64,000 bases of DNA from Phoronis australis (Eukaryota > Phoronida > Phoronidae). Below are positions 37,709 through 50,100 of the stretch, piece after piece. Location: positions 232,864-296,863 of the forward strand of contig NMRA01000461.1 of assembly GCA_002633005.1 (NCBI GenBank). Direction: 5' to 3'. The position numbers were made by a program, and so were the translations under genes. The notes under the pieces were generated by a model. The model was given only the letters and a program-made list of their open reading frames with translations, made no database searches and had not been told where the DNA came from. Position 1 is the stretch's first letter. Each line of letters starts with the position of its first letter.

Positions 37709-37827
37709 TATCGCGCCACGCCTAGAAATAAAGCAGAGTATTTAACATGTGTTAAAACTCCGGAATTGTGTATAGTGAATGTCTCGAATGTAACGGCGAG
37801 AATTGGCGATATGTATGATGGGCCGTT

Positions 37828-38219
37828 GGGGGGAAACTGTCGCCGGAAAAATACGACCATAATTATGTACATTACGCCAATATTTAAGCCGTTAAATACG
37901 CCGTAAAATTACGGAGCGCAATTTAATTCTTTACGGCGTAAAATTACGCTCGTAATTTAGTTTAAACTCTTAGCCAATGACGTTCGATTTTATAACACAT
38001 GGTCATGCGCACTCATGTAAATACTTATTTACTGGAAGGTTTCATGTCTATGGTAAGATCGCTGAATCATGGAGGATCAAATCGTTACTGCAATATCAGC
38101 GATTGTGCAAGAACGAGCTGCCCAACAACAGTCGTGTATGTTAGGTTAACTCTGATTGGTTTAAATTTAGAACGTTCTTAAGGTATTTTACGAGCGTAAT
38201 TTACGGCGACATTTCCCCC
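37828..38219. mobile_element. MITE with GGGGGAAA-YGTCGCCG ends (about 392 bp)
   Basis: The left end GGGGGGAAACTGTCGCCGG is mirrored by CGGCGACATTTCCCCC at the right. Inside, TACGCCGTAAAATTACG words recur in both directions near 37,890, 37,940 and 38,190. No ORF of note. It sits just right of the TA-flanked element. Confidence 0.6.
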
Positions 38220-39100
38220 ATTTTAGTAGCTGATATCGTTTTCCTGGCAACATTTTTAAGTTTTAATCCTGTTCCGAGGGGTTGAATCCTTGAACCCCCG
38301 TATACACGCCTCTGATTACATCAATACTTTTATTAACCGCGATTTAGAAAACGCTGAAAACAATTTTAAGTATACTTTCCCAAATGTAAATGTTTGCAAA
38401 AACCAACCCCTCGCAAACGACGCTTGCCTCGTTATCATCGCCAACCATTAAATCCCCAATGTTTCGATCAATCTTATACAATTTCCTGAAATGATGTTAG
38501 CAGACTACACCATAACATGTATTTTAAATTACAATGTAGCTTTCAACACAATGGTGCGACACTATCAATCAAAACTTGATGCCGAGGTTCATACTCTCTG
38601 TGTTTCTGACAACTAATTTCCTAGAAATGGTACAAAACAATATACCTTAGCTCCATCAAATGCACTTACACGTTGAAGAAGCCTAAATCACCGTTGCTGC
38701 TACCGATTGAAGCACGAAATTCATAATTAGCTGAGCATTACTTGACCCCTGAACTTTTCGATTACGTCACATCAAAAAAATCATTAATTTAATTTCTGCG
38801 TTTATNAAAAATCATTAATTTAATTTCTGCGTTTATTTCTTATTTGAAAGTAAAAAAATGGAGCGGAAGTACTTGAAATACCAAATTAAAATTGTTGATA
38901 ACCGAATTTGCGTAAAAGGTTTAAATCTAACAATAAAACGAAGCATTGCATCCTATACAGTCTTCACAAAAATCTCTTTTGCAGTGCAACCAACGTGTGG
39001 AAGTAATGGAGAGAAGAACAGTCAAACGCCGTAATTTTCTACACTCTGCAAAACACACAGTTCCTGAAATAAGAGAAACACCACTTTTTGGCACAAAATT
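38220..39100. other. Intergenic; contig join at the N (38,806)
   Basis: About 30 bases ending in TTTCTGCGTTTAT occur on both sides of the single N at 38,806, again the sign of an unmerged contig overlap. A possible hAT-like end lies near 38,310. No gene is recognised. Confidence 0.6.
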
Positions 39101-39106
39101 TATATT

Positions 39107-39319
39107 TTGGCACTGACATTACCTACTCGTCACTATACAAAAAGAGCTGGGGTTACGTTGCGCAACTGCTCGATATTCGCGATAAGGTTTTGCACTGAGA
39201 ACAATGACAGTGAACTCTCTGGTTTAACATTTTGCCAGAGATTCCCTGATGTCTCCATTACGAACTTACCTGGGAAACATTCGTTTAGCATTCGCGTTAT
39301 GATGCGTGGAATTACGTGA
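39107..39319 (+). pseudogene. Possible decayed CUB-like segment upstream of gene B
   Basis: The frame reads FCQRFPDVSI...HSFSIRV, which has the shape of the CUB C-terminal part (YCG...P..i.s..n.m.v.f). Upstream are GVTL and two further cysteines. It lies roughly where a CUB exon of gene B would be expected. However, it has no clear splice sites, the CG after Y/F is CQ, and DNA similarity to the gene A CUB exons is poor. This may be chance. Confidence 0.15.
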
Positions 39320-41030
39320 TCTTGCTTTCTCCCAAGAAACTTGCACTGCAGAACGCACTCCGACGTTATCCATTCGTTAGTAATTCCTCTACAAGTTTCT
39401 ACCAAACGTAACTAATGATACTGCCAAGCTAATAAACTTCAGTCATCTACTGAATGATTTTTATTGCAGAGGGACACAGTTGGCGACGATGGTGAAGAAC
39501 ATGACGGTGGGAAGGCTGTTCGTGCAGCTGGTGAGGCACCGATGAGTCAGAGTGCAGTAGCTTGTGTACCAATAATTTGCCTCAAAAACAAATTGAGAAA
39601 ATTTGCTCCAGGCCAGAAAGGTCGCGTTTGCGCACCAACGAGCCACGTTGCTATGATGTTGCTGCTGCATTTCCACTCGCAATTAAACACAAATTGGAAT
39701 CATGTATATTGTTTTCAAGAACAATTGTGACTCACTCTTGTTATAAATGAACCCTTTTATGTTGTTTTCACATCAAATCGGTAAACAATAGATTGAGGTA
39801 GTCAAGAAATGCCACAAAAATACTGATCGTTGGAAGTGTACCCAGACTGCAAGGTTCTCAGCAAGCACAATGTTGGCTAATCATTTTGTGTTTTTAAGGC
39901 AACAAGAAGCCAATTGTGAGCTTCCGCTCGCTCCTTACAAGATGTTTCGGAGCTGTACTAAGCATACATGTAGCTCAAAGCGAAAGCATAATGTCATGAG
40001 TATTATACTTGTAGTTGCTGTTACCAGTTGGACAGTGGCGCCTCTCTGTTAGTCAGGACAAGGTATTTAGTCCTGAAGAGTAGCCTGTGTTACACATTCG
40101 TCTCTAGCGTGGGCGCCTTGTGTTGATGGCAGCGAGGAGCCAGCATAGGTCCAGTCACCGGTTCCATTCAACAAGTTCATATAAAGATGCTATATCTACA
40201 AAAAACTGTGAATGATGTTCCCCTACTAGTTGATTTCCATGTCTATTTAATAATGCATCTTATTGGTCTCGACAAATTCGTTTGTAGTAGTTTGGAATGG
40301 TGGGATCTGTTATGACTTCTTGAGAACGAAATAATGGATCATAAGGGAAACTTGCCCAGAGATATACTGTAGGACGGCAATAAGTTATGTTCATCATCAA
40401 GCGACATCCTGTGATTCGTAGATGATGGGAACTATCACGTTTAAATCATTTCCTTTAACTCGTTATAACGTAGGTATGGAAATACGAACTACTTTACTTT
40501 TTGACACATATTATCACTGAAGGCAACAGTTGATGTGCTTTTGCTGTCTCTACATACTGTACTGTGACATGTATATTTAATTTCATGAAGCCAACAAGCG
40601 CCCCGAGAATAACCGCATGTGGTAAACCGTGGTGTATATCGACGCTTTGGGTTGTGTAATTTCATGCTGACCCTGTAGAACAGTTGAGCGTTACGCAAGC
40701 ACAACAGTGTAATTTTGGGATATTTTGACGATAAACTGGTTAAGTATCAGTTCTTTAAAGCACATCGTCTTTAGCATGAACATCCTAAACAGTGGTACCC
40801 AATCATTGCTTGGAATTTTCAGTCATGTCTTGAAAGGTTAACTGTGTATTAAGAGCCCCTGAACCATTTTTACAAAATAACTAGACACAAAATTGAGCAA
40901 CTTTTGCATCGTGATTTTTCATTTTCATTCTTTCTTGTCCTAAAAGTGACCATGCATTCAATTTTGCTCAGGGAGAACGGTGCTATAGGTCTATGTGTTT
41001 CACCGAGCATCATTAAACTTTCATTTGCAG
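39320..41030. other. 5' region of gene B
   Basis: No exon is established. From about 39,830 onward it aligns with the gene A intron before MAM1. A signal-peptide or CUB exon for gene B is not recognised. Confidence 0.5.
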
Positions 41031-41119
41031 AGGACCAGATCTCGTGCACATTTGACGACGGTCACCTCTGTGGGTGGAAACAGGCTACTGATGACGATTT
41101 CGACTGGACACCACATTCC
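41031..41119 (+). CDS. Gene B exon: MAM1 start
   Basis: Acceptor CATTTGCAG, donor TCC|GTATGT; phase 1 in, phase 0 out. It encodes SCTFDDGHLCGW and DDFDW. One of the most conserved exons between the paralogs. Confidence 0.9.
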
Positions 41120-44100
41120 GTATGTCATTTGTTACACCGAATGTTCCTTGCCACAAGAACCATGCATCAGCTTCTTTGCCCACTGATACGCCGTAAAACG
41201 TAACAGCTATTACATTTTACGTCTTTAGTACATTTGCGTTTCTGAGCCTCTCGTAAAATGTAACAAGTTGTTACATATTACGTCGAATGCACTTGAGAGA
41301 AATGTACCATTGATATATTTTACGAAACCAAATTCATATTACAAATTAAGCAACTGACCAAAGTCAAGAACAAGTGCTATCTGATGTTGCCGGAGGTACA
41401 CTAGTATTTTTAGACGAAGGGTTCCGCCGGATACTATCCGTTTAAAATGTGTGCTCGGACAAAAAATGAAACATTTATAGACTAATTAGGTGTAAAAATC
41501 ACATTTTGACACTGTTATGTTCCAAAAGTTTAGAAAAAAAGCGGCCTTTTAAGGAGTATCTTATCGAAATCTTCACCTGGAGAGTATTTTTGGATTAAAA
41601 AAATGAAAAACACCCTTTTGGGCGGCACTAATGCTCTTCTATAGGAAGGCCCTCGGGGCTCACACGGCGTAATCCTGGCTACAAAATATCATTTTTATTG
41701 CTATTACTCTTACATTACTATTGCTAATATTGGTGTTATTGCTACCAATAACAAGATTTCTACAGTTAACTCTATTACTGCTTCCACTGTTATTACTCGT
41801 TATCGGTATCGTTATAATTATTACAATTTTTGAATTTATTTATCGAGGACACGGTGCATTATACATAATACTGCTTTAGTAAAGTGCTTATACATCATGA
41901 TCCTCAAATATTTTAAAAACATCTCATTGTTCTTACCGGGCTTCCCATAATGAACAGCGAGTGCCATTTCAAAAGGATTTTAAAGGGCATCCTATGTTCA
42001 GCCTTAACAATATTCTAAGAAACTTCTTGAAAGCTGTGGATGTAGACTAGGCGTAATTTTTGGAAACGAGGAGGTTGTCACTTAAAATGTAATTTAGACT
42101 TGTGCCATTTCCAAAATTGGTTATAATTTCTGAACTGTCGTTAAGCACGGCATTGTTTGGAAATATGACTACATCCTTCTGCAGTTTGCCAAGGAGAACT
42201 GCATTCAGACTGTATTCCTTTTCTTGCAACTTACATCTAAACGTGAGGATACCTACTGTGTTATCATTTGTGTCTCTTGTTGAAAATATTACTTTGCAAA
42301 GAACTTGGTCTCGTTCCCCGATGATTTTAGGTTTAAAAATTGCGTTAAGTTGAACTCTGGAGGCAGACATTTTTCCAGAAATAGCAATTAGTCGGCTATG
42401 ACTGCGGTCACCAGGTCAATAGAAAAGCTGGTAAAGGGCATACAAACACGAAACAATTTTATCTGGAACGGGCTCCAAAATTCTTAGAACTCACTAATTT
42501 AACTGAGTAATTTGAACTAATTTTCAGAGAAAGAAGGTTGTATGGAACAAAACGGCCAACGCCGAAGTCAGCGAAGTTTAATGTGCGAAATTTATGCGAT
42601 GTAGTATTATTATACCAAATTCCTTGTAAACGTAGCTGCCTACAACCACTCGAACAATTGACAGAGAGCTCCAACGAATCATGAAGATACGTGGCCCCAC
42701 GTCCATTAATACTAGTTTGTGCAATCTTGTTCTTTATATATATGTGCTTACGACTAACAAATATTGAGTAATTGGCAATTTTAATTGACATTTTGTCTTA
42801 AAGTATAACAGAAATAGAAAGTGCATGTTTTTGTAGTCCGCAAGGTCTACAGTGAGCAATTTTTGGATGATTACCCCTTTAAACTGTCGACCTAGACCCG
42901 GTTTGAGCAAAATGTCGATGTTCTTTCAGTGTGGCAAAAAAATTTTCTTTCCCCATCTATATATCCCATTTTTACGTATACACGTACTGGTTTGATCTGT
43001 TGTTAATACCACTATTTCAGACAGGTTAGACATCATAGGAACAATGATATTTCTTTCAGCATTTAAAGCTGTTTAAAACACGTTACTATGCCGCCACTTT
43101 TTCAAACTTTGTCTCACCCTCCTCAAAGGCGGTCTTTAGCTATTGCTCTGATGAAATTTGCAAACCTCTCCACAAATAAATGCGTGATTTTATTTCTGTC
43201 CACCACAATGATTTAAGACTAAGCTAATAAAAAGAACACGTCGGCATGAGAAAATTTGCTGTTGCTCCTTTTAGGTGGAGCATTAGGGGTGGCTCTAAGA
43301 TAAATAAAAGCTTTCTTGAAATAAGTCAAACTGAAACGGTTTTTTATACTGGCTTAAGTAAATCAAACTATCATAGACTAAAACGGGTGTGTGTTCTATC
43401 GGAAATTCCGTGAAAAATGGTTATTGTGGTTTGTTACCGAAGAAGTGCGCTAAATATTAGCCAAGACACGATATCATTGTTGTGCTTGCCAAGGGAAGTT
43501 TGTTTACTGTAATGCCGGATACACACTTGGTTTTTGAGCGCCAACAAAAGACAGGAAGAACATTTTAACAATAAAAATTTGTTGCTGATCATAGAGACTC
43601 TTTTCGTATGGAGTTGAGACTGTATGGGGTACATTTTTGACTATATCAAGAAACTAATCATATTAAAAAAGACAATGCAAAGCACCTAGGGATACATATT
43701 GAAATTCGAGCGGTGACATTTGATAGAATTCTATTCAAACAATCCAAGGAAGAAGGCGTTAAGTGTGTCAGCCGTTTTCCTCTATGTGACAAATACCATG
43801 CAAACTCGTGAAATATGACGCCACTTTCGTAAAATATAACAATGCTACAGATTTCCCCCATGTGTAGTCGACGTAAATTGTAAAGTTACATAACTTGTTA
43901 CATTTAAGGAGTGTTCTAACAACGTAAAATATAAAGAAAACGTAAAATGTATCAGTTGCTACATTTTACGAAAACGTTACTTTTTACGGTGTAGCAGTGC
44001 ACATGTCACGGGAAAGTGAAAGCTTCAAACGCCAAATTAGCGCAAAGCAAATGGACGGATTACGTCTTTTGCTGCAAGACAACATCTAGTTTCTTATTCA

Positions 44101-47100
44101 GCGTCTATTATAAACGAATGATGCTATTCTAAAGTATTTTCGTCAACTAATTACAATAAGCATGAGCATTTCAGCACTTGAGCACCGTTTCCACCACGTG
44201 TCTCGCAATTGTATCCTTCTGCTCCTGATTCATTCTCCTAAAGGAAGCTTCATTGTAACTTGAGATATGTTTCAATATAGCAGGTATAGTATAGTAGTAT
44301 GGTTAAAGTTAACGGACATAGTTTTGCGTTTTGTTCAAGTATAAATCCCATGGACAATTCAAATAGTATAAGCCTCATTTTACCTGGCTTGAGAATTTGG
44401 AATCCCTGTCTCTCTAAAAGTCCATGTGTTCAACCGTTATTAGCGAGTCGGCGCTCAAGCGAACAAGTACATGTATGTTTTCTGATCTCATGGCAGCACA
44501 TTTTGGAATGATACGCGTGCTTCAAGTCGATTGAACCACCGTTTTTTCTAATCAGGTCTCAATACTAGCAATTGACCACATGCCTACGTGTACATAAGCA
44601 GTGATTATCACGGTCGAATTCAATAACATTCTTGCGTCGAGAATTATGCAGCAAAAGTCACATGTTATCCTTGAAATTACAAGGCGGTTTCTTGCGGAAT
44701 CTCGCTTTTCTAGCAATGAACTAGCGTCCCCGAATTCCACCTACTGTAGCTCATCGCAAGCGAATGATGCGTCGGGGCTATACGTAAACTCTCACGATTA
44801 CAAAGGGAATAGTGACGTGCTTCTGACGAAAGTTGGGACAAAACAATTGAGAATAATTGGTGACCGAGTACTTGTGCCAATGATGTAAGATATAGGCGTG
44901 TTTGCTTGAATGCATCATTTGTCTTTAATCTGCTACAGTTGGGCCACACCTCGATTTGTACAAGAGTAAAAACTCTAGTTTAATAACACCTTTCAGCTTT
45001 CCTGACCTGGGAAAAACCTGCATAGCTTAGTGATACAGCCAACCTTATTCTCAAGGCACAAGACAAATTCAATTGGTACAATATTTGACTTTTTGGTGGA
45101 TCATTACAGGATACGGCTACAGAAATGAAACACTCGGGGCTAGAAATCAAACCATTGCGCTTGAAATCACAATCGAAATGGTCTTGGCATTTCCGTACTT
45201 CTTCTTTTTAAGTTATGGTACAACAGCTCTCTTGGCACGTATAGTACATTCTGCCGAATGTTTGCTTTTTGTCAAACAACTATCTGATAGTAGAGATATA
45301 CTGTGGCCTAAAAATGACATCGCGCGCTTCTTTTTTAATTATTCCAGGATATCAATATCGCGACTTAATTACCTCGGAATCCCGACTTAAAGCCTACATG
45401 ATGTAACTTATGTTCACCGTTAAGTGAACACTACAACTGTACGTTGAGTGCGTAAGCCTACGTAACAAGCCAAACACCGAACTTGTGATATTGAAGTATT
45501 TAAACGTTATCTATATTTTTAAGTAAATCCAATTTTGAGTTACTTTGATATTCGCCATGAGCTACTGGTTCATGGTTAATCCAAATCTTTCTAACCCTTT
45601 CCAGGGCTCCACGCCAACCAAAGGCACAGGTCCTAGCGGAGGCGATCAGGGCACTCCTTACATTTACGCAGAGGTATCCAACCTAAAAGAAAAAAGGGCC
45701 AAAACCACGATATACACGGACTACTTTGCACGTAAGTGACGGAATATCTAAAGTTGAATTCCCTAAACATTTATTGCCGAAACAAAATAGATCGAAATGC
45801 TTCTTTTAGCCCTATCAATCTTATGGTGACGGATGTGATCAGCACATATTGGGGGTTGCGAACTAAATTGATGAGGTTAAGTTTGAGATAGAGTTGCCAT
45901 TCCTTAACCTGTTCTCGGTCGACTCACTTAACGTACGCACATATGCATTAACGCGCTAAGATAAAGCGTGCAGAATATTGTTATTTACGTTCTACATAAT
46001 TGGGGTGCATTGCTATCAAAATTCGTAGTCAAATTACGATCATCTTTTAGAAAATTGTGCTGAAATCCCAGGGCGAAATCTCGCCGTCAGATGCGTAGCT
46101 GCCGGTCTTGCTATCGTCGATGGGGCTTGAATTGTCGAATAAGAATACAGGTTCGACTCAACAAATTACCTGAAATCCTCCTCAAATTTTCCAAATAGCG
46201 TGTCTAAGATTTTTAAATTCTTGTCTGGATTAACTGCAGGTTAAGTCCAAATCTGCGCTAGATTGTAGCCCGCAACACGAGAAAAAATCTCTGGAGGAAC
46301 AAACATGTTGTTGTCACGTAACTTTGTTTTGAAGTCTGTATGCGTGTGTGTGAGAGTAAGTGTGCGTGTGCTTGTCATCAGAGTTCATTTGCCAGAGTAA
46401 ATGCGATGTAATCATCTAGGTGTGCATTGTATCCAAAGAAATTAACTCAAGCTGTTAAGCAGAGCATGATTTAATATTAAGCTTAACAACTTACTGGACT
46501 AATCTGCTAAAAAACGTTCGAGAATTGTTTCGGTAAGACCGATATGACTCACTGAGTCACTGGGTGACTGGATGCGTGACGGTAGTGTAGCAGCTATTTT
46601 CTGGAAAATTCGGGGTGTAAGGGTGCGAATGTGTTCACTATCAGTGGGTCATTTTGACTTTAAATACACCATTAATGATTAGTTAAATATTTTCTCTTAA
46701 AAATAATGCAAAAGTTTTCTACGGTATTAGAAACTTTCGCAAATTAGTGCCAATATTTTTTCTTGCCGATGCTATGTTACCCGTTTCATGAATAGATAGC
46801 TTCCGACTAAAAGTCTTAGATGACAGCCGGTACATTATGCAGCGCGCTTTTCTTGGCCGCGTGCTAACACTGGTCGACTTTTTGTATTAGTCTTCGATTC
46901 ACGATTTTCACGTGTACAAAGAAGTTTGGATTCCTGTTGAGGCTGGTGAAGATCTGTACAGAAAGGAAACAATGCAATCCCGTTGACAAGTACGCTGCGT
47001 CTGTTTTCAAAGTCCAGACCCGCGAAGTGGGGCACATCCCTCGCAAGAGCAACAAAACTTTTGCGTTCTTTTTGCATCTCGGCGTAAGTTTGAAGTGTAT

Positions 47101-50100
47101 ATGGACATAACGGTGAGGCTCGTGGTCTACAAATTCAGGCGTGCGTTCAGTAGACGCTATGACCTACGCTAGGACCTAGCTAAAACCTATTCAAAGTCAC
47201 GTGTTTTTATTTAAAATACACGGCAATATCTCACGTAATCTCGCGAAGTCTTGCTTTTTAGCGAGGTCCTAGCGTTACTGAACGGGAGGCAGGACTGTCG
47301 GATCTTTCAATTGACAAATTGTAGACGTTAGAACTGTTGGTAAGGCATTTTTCGCATGTAGTTCATGTGCTGGGCGCTTACTTTAGCAAAGTCTGAAAAC
47401 GCGTTGGGGCACTTTTTGGGGCACGGTCGCTCATTATGGCGAATAGCGGCAGAATTACGTACAACAGCGTAGTTTAATACACACAAATCACACGTCGTGC
47501 AAACCAATCGGCCATTCCATATGCCCTAATCAATCCCACTAGCCTTTTTGCACCCTAATTTCCGGACATACGCAGTAGTTAAATCGATTCGGTTGCAACT
47601 CCGCTATTGTAAAGCAATTTTCCAACATACACTACAAACAAACAAGTTAAAACAGAATATTTCGAGAGCCCATCATGTCAGGACCATCCTCGGAATATTG
47701 GAGAACGCGTTACAAAATTGCCACGGCTAACGTGTTGCACCTTGCCCCAGTGTTCTCTGTAGAAAATATAATGCTCGTTCTGGAATAAATGAACAATGCA
47801 GAACCTGTATACGATGCGTATTATCGACATTATCGGATATATCTTTTAGCAACGATTAAATGACTTTAATCATATCGTACTGGGATCAGGGACAAACACG
47901 TATTTTTCCACTCCTTGGTGTGAACATCCGATATAACAACAGAATATACCACATATTCGGGACCGTTGTGATGTCTACTGCCATGATTCAATTTAAATCG
48001 TGATTGACTCGGAGATATGGGGAGTGGAAGTACACGCATTGCACCTATTCACCCTTTCTCCGAGGTTTTTATAACGCAATATCGATACGTAACTGAATGT
48101 CGACAGTATTCCAAGATAAGTGTATCCTTGTTGTTCTACTATGGTACATGTACATGACTTTTTATTGAATTCAACGTGTTTTACGTAGTGAAAGTTACAA
48201 TCAATGATTTCTCAATCAAGAATAAATACACTGTAGCACGTTCTCTTACTGGGCAGTTTTTGACACCAGCCTGTTACTTCTTCATGACAAAGGTGAACGA
48301 TATCGTGATATCATGATATTTTTGAAACATGTGGCAGTAATTGGCATGATGCACACGTAATGGTACATATATGATTAGCGCTGAAGTTTTGGCAATTGCC
48401 AGATGAAACTTGAAAATAAAACTAGTTGGACCTGCTTCGGTGTACTGAAGAAAAACATCCCAAGAAAGACTTTAGAAAGAGTATTACCGGGAAAATATTA
48501 ACGTAGGAGAAGTTATTATTTCAGAAGTCGGTCGGTTAATAAATACTGTGGCACGCGTGTTTTCCGTAGAGGCGTGTACCACGTAAAGTCGTCACCTATC
48601 ACGTCAGCTTTCTTTACGAGATTTTTGCTTGTAAAGAACTTAATCCAGCCACAACGGAGTGAAGGAAATATATCAGTTGGTATAAGAAGTAACCGACATG
48701 ACTGTTGCAAGGTACGCTGTCGTGAGGTGAGAACGGTTGGTTCCAGAACTGACCAACAGGGTTGTCAGTATGGGACGTCAAAACATACAGCTTGTAAAGC
48801 AAACGAGACGTTAGGATGCTAATCACCGGTTAATTACAGTCATTTCCTCATCGAGAGCGCTTCCTTAGCTGCGCGTCGTCCTTGTTAGTGTACTTCAATT
48901 AACAACTGTTTAACCTATGTTAAATAATCTATTACTTACTGAATTGTATTATTCTCTGTCCATCCACACTACCGAAAAAACTCATCATAAACGAACCCCA
49001 AGGTCTATTCTCAGACACGACACAATGATTATACCTGAATCATGGCCAAGGACCCTGCATTTGTGGCACGGTCACACCGACTGTAAGGACAGCGATTTTC
49101 ACGGATATTTGAAGCAGTCCTGCTTAAGCAGGGCAATCATTTCACTGATTTTCTTGAAGTTTTGATTTAAATTTTTCTTTTCAGCTGGTGAATATTCTTT
49201 CTCCTTCAAATGGCATATGTTCGGTAAACCACTTATGGGGAAATTAAGGCTGAGTATGGTGTCGAAGACTGGTAGTGAGACCGTTTTATTTCGAAAGTCT
49301 GGTAACCATGGCGACCTATGGCAATCGTCTGAACACAACTTTACGGCTACCGAAGACTCTAAGGTAGATATTATGCTCAGTATCTAAGGGAATATACTGT
49401 ATAAACTGAGCTCGTTGAGAATTGCACCCCCCAACAGCGTTCTCGTACTTAACAACTTATTTGAGAGCAGCCTTAGAGCATTTCTGATTGATTATCTGGA
49501 CGTATTGTTGAAGAGCAGTTCCGTGTTGGGTATGCCTTTGCGGAGCTTTTGTTTCCCAAACTGAGCTGGCTATCGAAGCCTACACGTGAACATACCGCCT
49601 TTGTTTTGCCAAAACTTACATATAAGACGATTTAATTTGCCCATGTAGCTGTTTTATACAGTGCTTTCTAAGAAAGGTAGCGACATGTGTTAGGATTGAT
49701 ACTGGAAACATTAAAAACATTGTCATCTGCTTACACTTGAACCCATGTCAGCCGCCGGATAATTTACCTATCGCAAGCTCCGCCCCCTTGCGTAATGGCG
49801 ACTAACAAACAATAAGTTTTACCCGGCCACGTGTTGTCTGCCGAATAAAATGACGGCTTGAACACGAAGGTAATTCTAAGTGATCGGTTAAGCCGTCACT
49901 CAAAATCCTGGCAGGCTATGCATAATCGTGTTGAAGAGGGTGGGTGAGACAGCGACACCCTCGGTGATGCGAACCACCACACTTACACCATTCAGACAAG
50001 CTGTCACAGATTGACTTCCGAGTATGTTTATGATCCACCTGGTATGACACCTGTTCAAATGAAGGCAAAGATGGCAAATTGTGTATTAAAAACCGCCACC

